The translations under genes and the position numbers were made by a program. From Thalassorhabdus alkalitolerans (lineage in GTDB: Bacteria; Bacillota; Bacilli; Bacillales; Marinococcaceae): 64,000 nucleotides of DNA. The DNA lies in NCBI RefSeq assembly GCF_042656585.1, contig NZ_JBHSPG010000023.1; one strand, 5' to 3'. Position 1 is the stretch's first letter. Each line of letters starts with the position of its first letter. Under the pieces are notes generated by a model. That model ran no database searches and was not told the DNA's origin. It saw only the letters and a list, made by a program, of their open reading frames with translations. Below, piece by piece: positions 53,445-60,859 of the stretch.

Positions 53445-54908
53445 GTGTTAAAAACAAGTGTGAATACGTTCCAGAATTATATAAACGGAGAATGGGTGGA
53501 AAGCACAAGTAAAGAAACGTTTACAAGCATTAATCCGGCTGACACAAATGATATTCTCGGTGAATTCCAGTCTTCTGCGCCTGAAGATGTGGAAAAGGCA
53601 ATTGAAGCTGCAGAAAAAGCTTTTAAAACCTGGTCCAAGACATCTCCTTCCAAGCGTGCTGCCATTTTAAATAAGGCTGCCGAAATATTAGAAAGCCGCG
53701 TAGATGAGTACGGAGAAGAATTGACGCGCGAAGAAGGGAAAATCATTTCTGCAGCCAAAGGGGAAGTGAAAAGAACAGCACAAACGCTTCGGTTTTATGC
53801 GGTAGAGGGGCAGACCTTTACAGGAGAAACGTTCCCAAATGATGACCCGAATATGGATGTCTTTACGCAAAGAGAGCCATTGGGGGTGGTATCAGTTATC
53901 ACTCCATGGAACTTCCCGATTTCGATCCCTGCAAGAAAGATTACGCCAGCCTTAATTACAGGAAATACTGTTATTTTCAAGCCTTCATCTGACACGCCGT
54001 TAATTGCGCTTCGGCTTGTCCAGGCTCTACATGAAGCAGGGCTTCCAGAAGGCGTATTAAATTTTGTGACTGGATCCTCTTCAAAAATAGGTGACTCCAT
54101 TGTTTCCCATCCGGCTATTAAAGCCATAACTTTTACAGGCTCAACTTCAGCAGGTGAACAAATACACCGAAGCACATCTCTTACGACACGCACTCAAATG
54201 GAGCTCGGAGGAAAGAACCCGGTTATTGTAATGGAAGATACAGATTTGGACCAGGCTGCTCAAATTGTGATTAACGGTGGCTTTTCCTTAACAGGACAGG
54301 CATGTACGGGTACCAGCCGAGTGATAATTATGGAATCGGTGGTGGAAGAATTTACACAGAAATTGGTAGAGAAAACAAAAGAATTACGGATAGACCATGG
54401 ACTTGATGAGAACGCAAAAATTGGCCCTCTTGCTAATAAAAAACAGCTGACCAACGTATTACATTACATTGATATTGGGAAAGAAGAGGGAGCCGTTCTT
54501 CAATATGGCGGGGAGCAGGTGAAAGGTGAAAAATTTGAAAACGGTTATTTTGTCACCCCTGCTATTTTTACCAGTGTTACTCCTGAGATGCGCATAGCAC
54601 AGGAAGAAATTTTCGGACCTGTCATCTCTATCATAACGGCTGGCAGCTATGAAGAAGCGATTAAGATTGCTAACAATGTAGAGTATGGCTTGTCTGCTTC
54701 CATTCTTACAAACAATATTAAGCTGGCAAAACAATTTACGAAAGATATTGAGGCAGGAACTGTTAAAGTCAATCGGACAACGACCGGTAATTTAATAAAT
54801 GCTCCATTTGGAGGGCTGAAAAAATCGAGCACTTCAACGTTTCGAGAGTCTGGAAGAGTCGGTTTAGAATTTTTTACCCAAATCAAAACGGTTTATGTAG
54901 GTTATTAA
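53445..54908 (+). CDS. NAD(P)-dependent aldehyde dehydrogenase, semialdehyde-dehydrogenase-like
   Basis: Oxidises an aldehyde to the acid. Motifs: VITPWNFPISIPARK near 151-165, FTGSTSAGE near 230-238, catalytic-base Glu about 253 in MELGGKNP and nucleophile Cys about 287 in GQACTGTSR, with the EEIFGPV cofactor motif near 390. The overall pattern resembles alpha-ketoglutaric-semialdehyde dehydrogenases such as B. subtilis YcbD, but the substrate is not proved. I choose GTG 53445, just behind GAGGGTGG; GTG 53436 overlaps that site. It lies 22 bases before the GlcG-like gene. Confidence 0.88.
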   Translation: MLKTSVNTFQNYINGEWVESTSKETFTSINPADTNDILGEFQSSAPEDVEKAIEAAEKAFKTWSKTSPSKRAAILNKAAEILESRVDEYGEELTREEGKIISAAKGEVKRTAQTLRFYAVEGQTFTGETFPNDDPNMDVFTQREPLGVVSVITPWNFPISIPARKITPALITGNTVIFKPSSDTPLIALRLVQALHEAGLPEGVLNFVTGSSSKIGDSIVSHPAIKAITFTGSTSAGEQIHRSTSLTTRTQMELGGKNPVIVMEDTDLDQAAQIVINGGFSLTGQACTGTSRVIIMESVVEEFTQKLVEKTKELRIDHGLDENAKIGPLANKKQLTNVLHYIDIGKEEGAVLQYGGEQVKGEKFENGYFVTPAIFTSVTPEMRIAQEEIFGPVISIITAGSYEEAIKIANNVEYGLSASILTNNIKLAKQFTKDIEAGTVKVNRTTTGNLINAPFGGLKKSSTSTFRESGRVGLEFFTQIKTVYVGY

Positions 54909-54929
54909 AATAAGGGAGGAGATCTATTA

Positions 54930-55409
54930 ATGAAACAAGCGCTCAAACTCACTTTAGAAGAAGCTCATATTATGATAGAAGCAGCAAAACAAAAAGCTGA
55001 AGAAATCAATGTCTTGGAAACCATTGCGATAGTAGATGAAGGGGGATATTTAATTGCTCTTGATCGAATGAACAATTCCAGGATTACAGGTCCTGAAATC
55101 GCAATGGCAAAAGGCTTTACTGCAGCCGGACACAAAAGATCCACTCATTTATTTAACAAGGAGCCTAATGGCCCGGTGCTTCCTGGAAACGAAGCTTTCG
55201 GCATCCAGCATATGATTCCTGGGAAATTTGCCGTATTTGTTGGCGGTTTTCCAATCGTTGTCAATGGTGAAGTTGTCGGCGGAGTAGGAGTCAGCGGCGG
55301 AAACGGTGAACAGGATACAGCAGTAGGTACAGCTGCGCTAAAAGCACTAGAAGAGCATGTAAAAGACCAGGATCTAAGCGTTGTTACTGATGCAGACATA
55401 AAACTATAA
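54930..55409 (+). CDS. GlcG/HbpS-family protein (PduO C-terminal-like)
   Basis: A 159-residue cytosolic protein of the haem-degrading/haem-binding HbpS, GlcG and PduO-C family (KLTLEEAHIMIEAAKQKAEE; IAIVDEGGYLIALDRM; FPIVVNGEVVGGVGVSGG). Members often accompany catabolic operons such as glycolate and propanediol genes; their biochemical role is mostly unclear. AAGGGAGGAG precedes the ATG. It is co-directional with the aldehyde dehydrogenase and followed by a 13-bp hairpin. Confidence 0.87.
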   Translation: MKQALKLTLEEAHIMIEAAKQKAEEINVLETIAIVDEGGYLIALDRMNNSRITGPEIAMAKGFTAAGHKRSTHLFNKEPNGPVLPGNEAFGIQHMIPGKFAVFVGGFPIVVNGEVVGGVGVSGGNGEQDTAVGTAALKALEEHVKDQDLSVVTDADIKL

Positions 55410-55421
55410 AGAAGGAGAAGT

Positions 55422-55456
55422 CGTCATAGCATTCAAAGCTTGGGAATGCTATGACG
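55422..55456 (+). repeat. Perfect 13-bp hairpin between glcG-like and chrA genes
   Basis: CGTCATAGCATTC (55422-55434) and GAATGCTATGACG (55444-55456), then ATTGTTTTC. It may act as a leaky terminator or a processing/stability element. Confidence 0.5.
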
Positions 55457-55496
55457 ATTGTTTTCTCCGGGAGGAAAAAGAGAGGGAGCAGGAGAG

Positions 55497-56096
55497 ATGA
55501 GTGCTTACTTACAAATTATCACAGGTTTTGCAAGGTCAGGGGTATTGGGGTTCGGAGGCGGCCCTACAGTTATTCCATTAATAGAACATGAAGCCGTAAA
55601 AAAATATAAATGGATGGACTCAGATGAATTTGGGGATACGTTAGCCTTGGCCAATACCCTGCCAGGTCCGATAGCAACAAAGATGGCAGCATATATCGGC
55701 TATAAGGTAAAAGGGTCAAGCGGGGCGGCGGTAGCCATTTTAGCCCACATCATGCCGTCTATTATCGCGATGATCGGACTTCTTGGATTTTTATATACGT
55801 ACCGTAATTCCGGGATTGTAAGTGGAATGGTTCAAGCTATTACCCCCGTTATTGCTGTGATGCTTGCTGTTATGGCATTTGGTTTTTTCAAAAAAGCGTC
55901 AAGCGGTCTTGGCAAAAAAGGAATGATTGTGACCTCAGGACTTTGTTTGTTGTTTTTAGAAGTCTTTTTTATCCATCCAGGGATTATTATTGCTTTTATA
56001 CTAACCCTTGCCTTTTCATATGGTACCTATCTCAGCCGTCGTCAGAAGCTGGCTGCTGAAGAAGGGAATGAGCTAAGAAAGGATGCCAGCTTATGA
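55497..56096 (+). CDS. Short ChrA-family transporter subunit 1
   Basis: Half-size CHR (chromate ion transporter) protein of 199 residues, with the signature GFGGGPTVIPLIEHEAV and LANTLPGPIATKMAAYIGY and about six hydrophobic segments. Short CHR proteins work as pairs of opposite topology, and the next gene supplies the partner with a 4-base overlap. ATG 55497 follows GGGAGCAGGAG. In this setting an organic or inorganic anion export role is as likely as chromate (inference). Confidence 0.9.
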   Translation: MSAYLQIITGFARSGVLGFGGGPTVIPLIEHEAVKKYKWMDSDEFGDTLALANTLPGPIATKMAAYIGYKVKGSSGAAVAILAHIMPSIIAMIGLLGFLYTYRNSGIVSGMVQAITPVIAVMLAVMAFGFFKKASSGLGKKGMIVTSGLCLLFLEVFFIHPGIIIAFILTLAFSYGTYLSRRQKLAAEEGNELRKDASL

Positions 56097-56635
56097 TTTA
56101 TGTGGAAATTTTTATAGCTTTTTTTATTGCTAATTTACTAGGATACGGTGGCGGCCCTGCGACCATTCCTCTAATTCAGCATGAAGTGGTTACAAAATAT
56201 GAATGGATGACAATGGAGGAATTTGGTGATCTTCTGGCTATTGCGAATGCTCTTCCAGGGCCGATTGCCACAAAAATGGGAGGTTTTATTGGCTATGAGA
56301 TTGGCGGGGTACTGGGAGCAAGTGCTGCTCTGATGGCAACAGTGGCTCCTTCAGCAGTAGCTGTCATTATCTTGTTTAAGTTTGTGAACTTATTTAAAAA
56401 TGCGCTGCAAGTAAAGTTTATGACTCGGTCCGTACAGCCAGTCATAGCTATTCTGCTGGCTGTACTGGCTTATCAGTTTTTCTTAAACAGCTTTGAACAA
56501 AGCGGGATTTTTCAACTTCTCTTTTTGACGGCGGTAAGCTTTCTTGCTTTAGAAAAGTGGAAGGTTCACCCAGCTTTAGTTATTTTAGGAGCATTATGCT
56601 ACGGTGCTGTTTTTCTCTCTGGCATGGTTATTTAA
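56093..56635 (+). CDS. Short ChrA-family transporter subunit 2
   Basis: A 180-residue CHR half, GYGGGPATIPLIQHEVV and IANALPGPIATKMGGFIGYE, clearly related to the preceding gene and probably its dimer partner. It starts inside the upstream stop (ATGA). No promoter or operator lies between the halves. Confidence 0.9.
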   Translation: MIYVEIFIAFFIANLLGYGGGPATIPLIQHEVVTKYEWMTMEEFGDLLAIANALPGPIATKMGGFIGYEIGGVLGASAALMATVAPSAVAVIILFKFVNLFKNALQVKFMTRSVQPVIAILLAVLAYQFFLNSFEQSGIFQLLFLTAVSFLALEKWKVHPALVILGALCYGAVFLSGMVI

Positions 56636-56665
56636 ACTATGCCATTTTTCTTTGGTATTTTTTCA

Positions 56666-56732
56666 ATAAAAAGACACCTCAACTGTTATCCCTGTCGTTA
56701 CTTTGATAAGGACCAGGAAATACTTTGAGGTG
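56666..56732 (-). terminator. Terminator of the aspartate-dehydrogenase-type gene
   Basis: CACCTCAA (56675-56682) and TTGAGGTG (56725-56732), with TCTTTTTAT after the stem on the minus strand. The 42-base loop holds a further weak fold. Confidence 0.6.
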
Positions 56733-56740
56733 CCGGGAAA

Positions 56741-57535
56741 CTATATTCCCATTACTAATGGTCTTGTATACCCATGTAAGACTTTAGCAATGCTCATCGC
56801 AACGATGTAGCCTGTTTTTGGATTATGGGGGGAGGGAGTATTTTGCACTTCTATTTTCGTTGACCCGAAAAGCCCTTCTATATAAATTTCATGAATGTTC
56901 TGGTCTATGGAGGGGTCTACATAAACATCAACTTCTGTTTTTTCAAAACCAATCCCAGCCAGGCTTAAGGCCGCTGACACATTTACATTTTCAGGGAACT
57001 TAACAGCGGACTCCCGCGCGAATCCAGAAAATACAAGTAAGGGTTCTGTAATGGAAGGTAAATCATATTCTTGTTCAATTACTGTACCGTACCAGGCTTT
57101 AGGAGGCTTCTTCGTAATTAGTTTCACTTGTGTAATCTCTCCCATTGCCCCGGCTGCAACTCTATCCAAACCACCGATTGCTGCGGAGGGAACAATGATT
57201 TGTTTGTTATTGGCCGCTGCTTTGTCTTGTAGATGATTTAGAAATTCAGGGTCGGCAAGCGAGCCTACTGAAACAATGATAACATTGCTGTTTTTAACAA
57301 TTCGGCTGCTGTATGTTTTCACAGCTTCATGGCCGGCAGCTTCCACTACATAATCAAAATTATTGGAAAAGAATTGGTCAGGATCATCAGTGAACGGCAA
57401 GGAGATATCGCTATTCATCTCGGCTTTTTCTTTGTCCCTTACGAGAATACCCCCTACATTTACTTCTTCCTTTGAAAGTAAAGAAATCAATTGCTTTGTG
57501 ATTGTGCCAAACCCTATGATACCTATTTGAATCAT
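56741..57535 (-). CDS. Aspartate dehydrogenase family protein (NadX-like)
   Basis: A 264-residue NAD(P)-dependent dehydrogenase. The N-terminal Rossmann motif IQIGIIGFGTITKQLI is followed by VVEAAGHEAVKTY, IVPSAAIGGLDRVAAG, and the family's C-terminal block HEIYIEGLFGSTKIEV and TPSPHNPKTGYIVAMS. Known members oxidise L-aspartate or a related amino acid to an imine, which hydrolyses to the keto acid or feeds NAD synthesis. No nad genes are nearby, so a catabolic role is inferred. I start at ATG 57535; the site GGCGGTG is weak. Operator-like site E lies just upstream. Confidence 0.87.
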   Translation of the reverse strand: MIQIGIIGFGTITKQLISLLSKEEVNVGGILVRDKEKAEMNSDISLPFTDDPDQFFSNNFDYVVEAAGHEAVKTYSSRIVKNSNVIIVSVGSLADPEFLNHLQDKAAANNKQIIVPSAAIGGLDRVAAGAMGEITQVKLITKKPPKAWYGTVIEQEYDLPSITEPLLVFSGFARESAVKFPENVNVSAALSLAGIGFEKTEVDVYVDPSIDQNIHEIYIEGLFGSTKIEVQNTPSPHNPKTGYIVAMSIAKVLHGYTRPLVMGI

Positions 57536-57550
57536 ATTTTCACCGCCATT

Positions 57551-57570
57551 ATTGTATATTGTATACCTAA
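57551..57570 (-). promoter_or_regulatory. GntR operator-like site E
   Basis: On the minus strand TTAGGTATACAATATACAAT, ending 15 bases above the aspartate-dehydrogenase-type start. Confidence 0.75.
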
Positions 57571-57741
57571 ATAAGAAAAACAAATTTTCATGAAAACAAA
57601 ACCGAAAGGGAAATAAGTAAAAAATGATGAATTGAAAAGGTCCAATTATACCTTGATTTTGCCTTACTTCTATCTTTATGTCAAATAAAATGGAGGATTA
57701 TTCTGAATAATAATATTTGCGAGAAAAATAAATAAAATATA

Positions 57742-57790
57742 TTGTCAGAAAATTAAGTTTGTGATATTGTATTTGGTATACAATATTTTA
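57742..57790 (+). promoter_or_regulatory. Promoter with GntR operator-like site F
   Basis: TTGTCA (57742-57747), 17 bases, TATTGT (57765-57770). It is followed immediately by the operator copy TTTGGTATACAATATTTT (57772-57789), which spans the expected transcript start. Confidence 0.72.
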
Positions 57791-57808
57791 TTTTGAGGGG
57801 GAAGCCTA

Positions 57809-57928
57809 TTGGAAAAGAAAGTGAATGGGGACTCGCTGTTAGCAAAGGCTGCTTCTAATAAAGTATCTGTTCAGGGGGAAAAGAAAAAAAGAAAGTGCAG
57901 TGATTGTACATGTACCTGTAAGAAGTAA
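57809..57928 (+). CDS. Tiny Cys-rich protein (39 residues)
   Basis: A TTG-initiated frame with GAGGGGGAAGCC just upstream. The product is basic and ends KKKRKCSDCTCTCKK, so four cysteines fall in C-x2-C-x-C-x-C within the last ten residues, a likely metal- or cluster-binding knob. It has its own promoter and operator (site F) and lies 53 bases before the second [2Fe-2S] ferredoxin gene. I know no named family for it. It could be a metal donor or chaperone for the island's redox proteins (inference). Confidence 0.65.
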   Translation: MEKKVNGDSLLAKAASNKVSVQGEKKKRKCSDCTCTCKK

Positions 57929-57981
57929 CAGGAATTGTGATTCTCTACATTCATTATGACTTTAAAGGAGGATTTATTTAT

Positions 57982-58314
57982 ATGGCTATTATAAAAATTA
58001 AAAACACGGATAGACAATTAGAGGTAGAAGATAATTCTAACATCCTGAGAAACTCATTACGATACGATGGTGATGTACCAAACCGCTGCGGTGGAGGTTA
58101 TTGTGGGACATGCCTCGTAAAAATTGAAGATGGAAGTGAAAACCTGGATAACATTAAACCAGCTGAAAAGAAGAAAGTAGGAGAAGATCTATTGGAAGAA
58201 GGATATCGACTTGCTTGCCAGACATTTGTTGTAAAAGATGAGATTACTCTTTCTTGGGATAAAGAAATGACTAAAAAAGTACAAAGACAGAAAGTAAAAA
58301 AAGTAAGCACCTAA
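57982..58314 (+). CDS. [2Fe-2S] ferredoxin (copy 2)
   Basis: A 110-residue ferredoxin with cluster cysteines C36, C41, C44 (RCGGGYCGTC) and C79 (RLACQT). It has a Lys-rich C-terminal tail of about 15 residues that copy 1 lacks. I start at ATG 57982 after AAAGGAGG; a frame-opening ATG at 57955 region lacks support. It is probably co-transcribed with the tiny Cys-rich gene and ends at a terminator, so it is expressed apart from copy 1. Confidence 0.92.
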   Translation: MAIIKIKNTDRQLEVEDNSNILRNSLRYDGDVPNRCGGGYCGTCLVKIEDGSENLDNIKPAEKKKVGEDLLEEGYRLACQTFVVKDEITLSWDKEMTKKVQRQKVKKVST

Positions 58315-58335
58315 GTTTGGATTTAATTTAGTAGA

Positions 58336-58372
58336 ATGATATGTTCCTTTGGGAATGTATCATCAGTTTTTT
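58336..58372 (+). terminator. Terminator after ferredoxin 2
   Basis: ATGATATGTTCC (58336-58347) pairs with GGAATGTATCAT (58352-58363) with two G-U pairs, then CAGTTTTTTC. Confidence 0.72.
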
Positions 58373-58379
58373 CTATCAA

Positions 58380-58397
58380 TTTGGTATACAATATACC
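58380..58397 (+). promoter_or_regulatory. GntR operator-like site G
   Basis: TTTGGTATACAATATACC is the reference copy: GGTATA and TATACC form an inverted repeat around CAA. It lies 53 bases before the ferredoxin reductase gene. Confidence 0.82.
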
Positions 58398-58450
58398 TTA
58401 TGGCAAGAACGTAGGAACTCAAGAGTACGGAGCTAAAGGAGACAGTATTC

Positions 58451-59449
58451 ATGACTATTAAAGAAGATATACATGATATTACGATTATTGGGGGCGGCCC
58501 CGTTGGCTTATTTACTGCTTTCTATGCAGGGATGCGTCAGTTATCTGTAAAAATTGTAGAAAGCCTGCCCCATTTAGGAGGACAGCTTTCAGCCCTTTAC
58601 CCGGAAAAATATATTTATGATGTTGCAGGTTTTCCAAAAGTGAAAGCACAGGATCTAGTTGACAGGCTGTGGGAACAAGCTAACTACTTTAACCCTGATA
58701 TTTGCCTCGGAGAGATGGTTGAAAATATTGAGGTTCAAGAAGACAAAACAATAAAGCTGACCACTAATAAGCAGGTTCATTTTACGAAAACAGTTATATT
58801 AACGGCAGGCAACGGTGCTTTTAGTCCAAGGAAAATTGAATTGGATAATGCAGTCCAGTATGAAGGGAAAAATCTCCATTATTTTATAAATGACTTGAAC
58901 AAATTTAAAGGAAAAAATGTACTGGTGTTTGGAGGCGGGGACTCAGCAGTGGATTGGGCTTTAATGCTTGAACCATTAGCAAAAAAGGTAACGCTCGTTC
59001 ATCGCCGGGAAAAGTTTCGTGCCCATGAATTCAGCGTGGAGCAGTTATTTAACAGCTCTGTTGATATTAAAACACCTTATATACCTGACTGTTTCCAGGG
59101 AGATCACCACACTATTAAAGAAACAATTCTAAGACACAGCAAAAAAGAGACTGACAGACAAACGGTGGAAGTTGATGATGTTATTGTTAATTTTGGATTT
59201 CTCTCTTCACTTGGGCCGATGAAAGACTGGGGGCTGACGATTGAGAAAAACTCTATTGTAGTAAATTCAAAAATGGAAACTAACATTCCCGGGGTATATG
59301 CGGCAGGAGATATTTGTACGTATGAAGGAAAAGTTAAGCTGATTGCAACTGGCTTTGGTGAAGCGCCGACAGCAGTAAATAACGCTAAATCCTTTATTGA
59401 TCCAAAGGCGAAGGTGCAACCGCTTCATAGTACAAGTATATTTTCTTAA
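58451..59449 (+). CDS. Ferredoxin--NADP reductase (thioredoxin-reductase-like, YumC type)
   Basis: A 332-residue FAD enzyme that passes electrons from NADPH to ferredoxin. FAD motif ITIIGGGPVGLFTAFYAG is near residues 11-28, the NADPH motif VLVFGGGDSAVDWAL near 157-171, and ATG-like GVYAAGDICTYEGK near 279. The CxxC of thioredoxin reductase is absent, as in YumC-type reductases. ATG 58451 follows AAAGGAGACAGTATTC. It is followed 21 bases later by a [4Fe-4S] ferredoxin. Operator G upstream ties it to the regulon. Confidence 0.93.
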   Translation: MTIKEDIHDITIIGGGPVGLFTAFYAGMRQLSVKIVESLPHLGGQLSALYPEKYIYDVAGFPKVKAQDLVDRLWEQANYFNPDICLGEMVENIEVQEDKTIKLTTNKQVHFTKTVILTAGNGAFSPRKIELDNAVQYEGKNLHYFINDLNKFKGKNVLVFGGGDSAVDWALMLEPLAKKVTLVHRREKFRAHEFSVEQLFNSSVDIKTPYIPDCFQGDHHTIKETILRHSKKETDRQTVEVDDVIVNFGFLSSLGPMKDWGLTIEKNSIVVNSKMETNIPGVYAAGDICTYEGKVKLIATGFGEAPTAVNNAKSFIDPKAKVQPLHSTSIFS

Positions 59450-59470
59450 TAATAGAAGGGCGGGTCGATG

Positions 59471-59707
59471 ATGGCAAAATATACAATGGTGGATAAAGAG
59501 ACTTGTATTGCGTGCGGGGCGTGCGGCGCTGCTGCACCTGAGATATTTGACTATGATGATGAAGGACTGGCAGAAAGTATACTAGATGGTAATAAAGGGG
59601 TAGAGCAAGTGGACGAGGAGCTTGAAGAAGACTTGCTGGATGCAGAAGAAGGCTGTCCGACAGAATCAATTAAAGTCTCAACGGAACCCTTTTATTCAAC
59701 GGTATAA
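59471..59707 (+). CDS. [4Fe-4S] ferredoxin (Fer type)
   Basis: A 78-residue acidic ferredoxin close to B. subtilis Fer (MAKYTMVDKETCIACGACG). Cluster ligands C12, C15, C18 and C62 (EGCPTESIKV) support one [4Fe-4S] cluster. ATG 59471 and ATG 59468 are equally possible after GGGCGGG. Co-transcribed with the reductase, it is the reductase's likely partner. It is probably an extra copy beside a housekeeping fer gene elsewhere (inference). Confidence 0.93.
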   Translation: MAKYTMVDKETCIACGACGAAAPEIFDYDDEGLAESILDGNKGVEQVDEELEEDLLDAEEGCPTESIKVSTEPFYSTV

Positions 59708-59913
59708 ACATTTTCTCTTCCACTTTGGTTTCTTTTTTTTATACGATAAAATAGTTAACGCTTCCCATAATGGCTCTTCTCTGTGGGAAGCTTACCTAAT
59801 ATATGACAAAGGAGATATTATTTAAGTGTTTTCCCATCGTTATAATGAGTCTACATTAGAAAGAATATTATAAATTATTGAACTTTTACGATTTAGGTTT
59901 TATCTTTGCTTCA

Positions 59914-59931
59914 TTTGGTATACAATAAACC
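59914..59931 (+). promoter_or_regulatory. GntR operator-like site H
   Basis: TTTGGTATACAATAAACC, one mismatch from site G, 44 bases before the small 64-residue gene. Confidence 0.78.
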
Positions 59932-59974
59932 AAAGAGAGTATAATAAAAAAAGAAAGAAGTGGAGAGAATGTTT

Positions 59975-60169
59975 ATGAAGATTCTACCTAAACAAATAAA
60001 TTGGTGGGAGAATATGTTTGAAGAAAGGGTCGTTCAGGTCAAAGAGAACCAGACAGTCTCTTGCGAATTATACGGACAGATTTGCAAATCACACTGTGAA
60101 CAATGTCCCTGGTTAACAAGTGAAACAACCGAAGATAATGAAATTGCATGCCGTCCTCCTGTTATATAA
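59975..60169 (+). CDS. Small Cys-rich protein (64 residues)
   Basis: Unrecognised. The product starts MKILPKQINWWENMFEERVV and carries C30, C37, H40, C41 and C44 (CELYGQICKSHCEQCPW) plus C59, a likely metal or Fe-S site. I prefer ATG 59975, nine bases after GTGGAG; ATG 59969 is an alternative. Own operator-like site H and a strong terminator make it a separate unit of the regulon. Confidence 0.7.
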   Translation: MKILPKQINWWENMFEERVVQVKENQTVSCELYGQICKSHCEQCPWLTSETTEDNEIACRPPVI

Positions 60170-60194
60170 GGATGCCACGTGATAGATAATAATT

Positions 60195-60240
60195 AAAAAA
60201 ACTGCCCCTCCTCAAAAATAATGGAGGCGCAGTTTTTTTA
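60195..60240 (+). terminator. Intrinsic terminator after the 64-residue gene
   Basis: AAAAACTGCCCCTCC and GGAGGCGCAGTTTTT arms (one mismatch) with a following T run. Confidence 0.88.
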
Positions 60241-60805
60241 TCATTGAAAGGAGTGAGCTTTAATCATCAGAACAGATGAACAATAAGCAGCCGTTTCTCC
60301 TCATTCGATCTGTTTTTCTTGTTCTTCCTTATCAAGGTCCGACAGAACCTCTAAAGTAATGTTCCGTTTTGCCGCTCATGAATATTGAATGATTCTGCAG
60401 AGAATCAAATGTCTTACCTCAAAAAAGGAGACCTTTTGGTTTTTAGGCAGTATAGAACTGAATAGACGCTTCATGCTCCTCAATGAGTTATTATCAGGAC
60501 AACATATTGATTTCAGGAGGGCCTTTTTTTATGTTTCAAAATAAAGTAGTACGTTTAGTTGCACTATTTTTACATTAAATACTTTTTATTTCCTCTGGAA
60601 TTAAATAGATCAGAATTAACATGATTTAATAATATAGGTTTGTCCACAGTAGTTACAGCGTTTTTTGCACTTCTAGAATATCAGAGAAATTAGTATCAGT
60701 TTTTCCTTTGCTTCATATAATTGTAGATCTGAGTATTATAATCCTTATTATGGTTGTTTGCATTATCCATCACAAGGCTGCCATACATCATTTTCTCAAC
60801 ACCTC
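60241..60805. other. Gene-poor stretch
   Basis: I find no supported gene. One possible remnant is a 15-codon frame at 60531-60578 (MFQNKVVRLVALFLH) that follows a good ribosome site (CAGGAGG). It looks like the truncated start of a former gene. Confidence 0.5.
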
Positions 60806-60835
60806 TTACAAAAATCTTTTCCTTTATAGTACAAT
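60806..60835 (+). promoter_or_regulatory. Promoter of the 90-residue gene
   Basis: TTACAA (60806-60811), an 18-base spacer and TACAAT (60830-60835). Confidence 0.45.
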
Positions 60836-60859
60836 GACACAAAAAGAAAGGGTTTTTCT

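Noticed and set aside
55497..56635. Chromate resistance determinant
   Set aside because: ChrA similarity is real, but nothing else for chromate detoxification is present and the pair sits in a catabolic unit.
56741..57535. Role of the aspartate-dehydrogenase-type gene in NAD synthesis (nadX)
   Set aside because: No nadA or nadC is near, and the gene carries the island's operator.
60531..60578. A 15-residue peptide gene with a perfect ribosome site
   Set aside because: The frame stops after MFQNKVVRLVALFLH and lies in a decayed stretch; more likely a truncated gene start than a functional peptide, so it is only mentioned under the gap.
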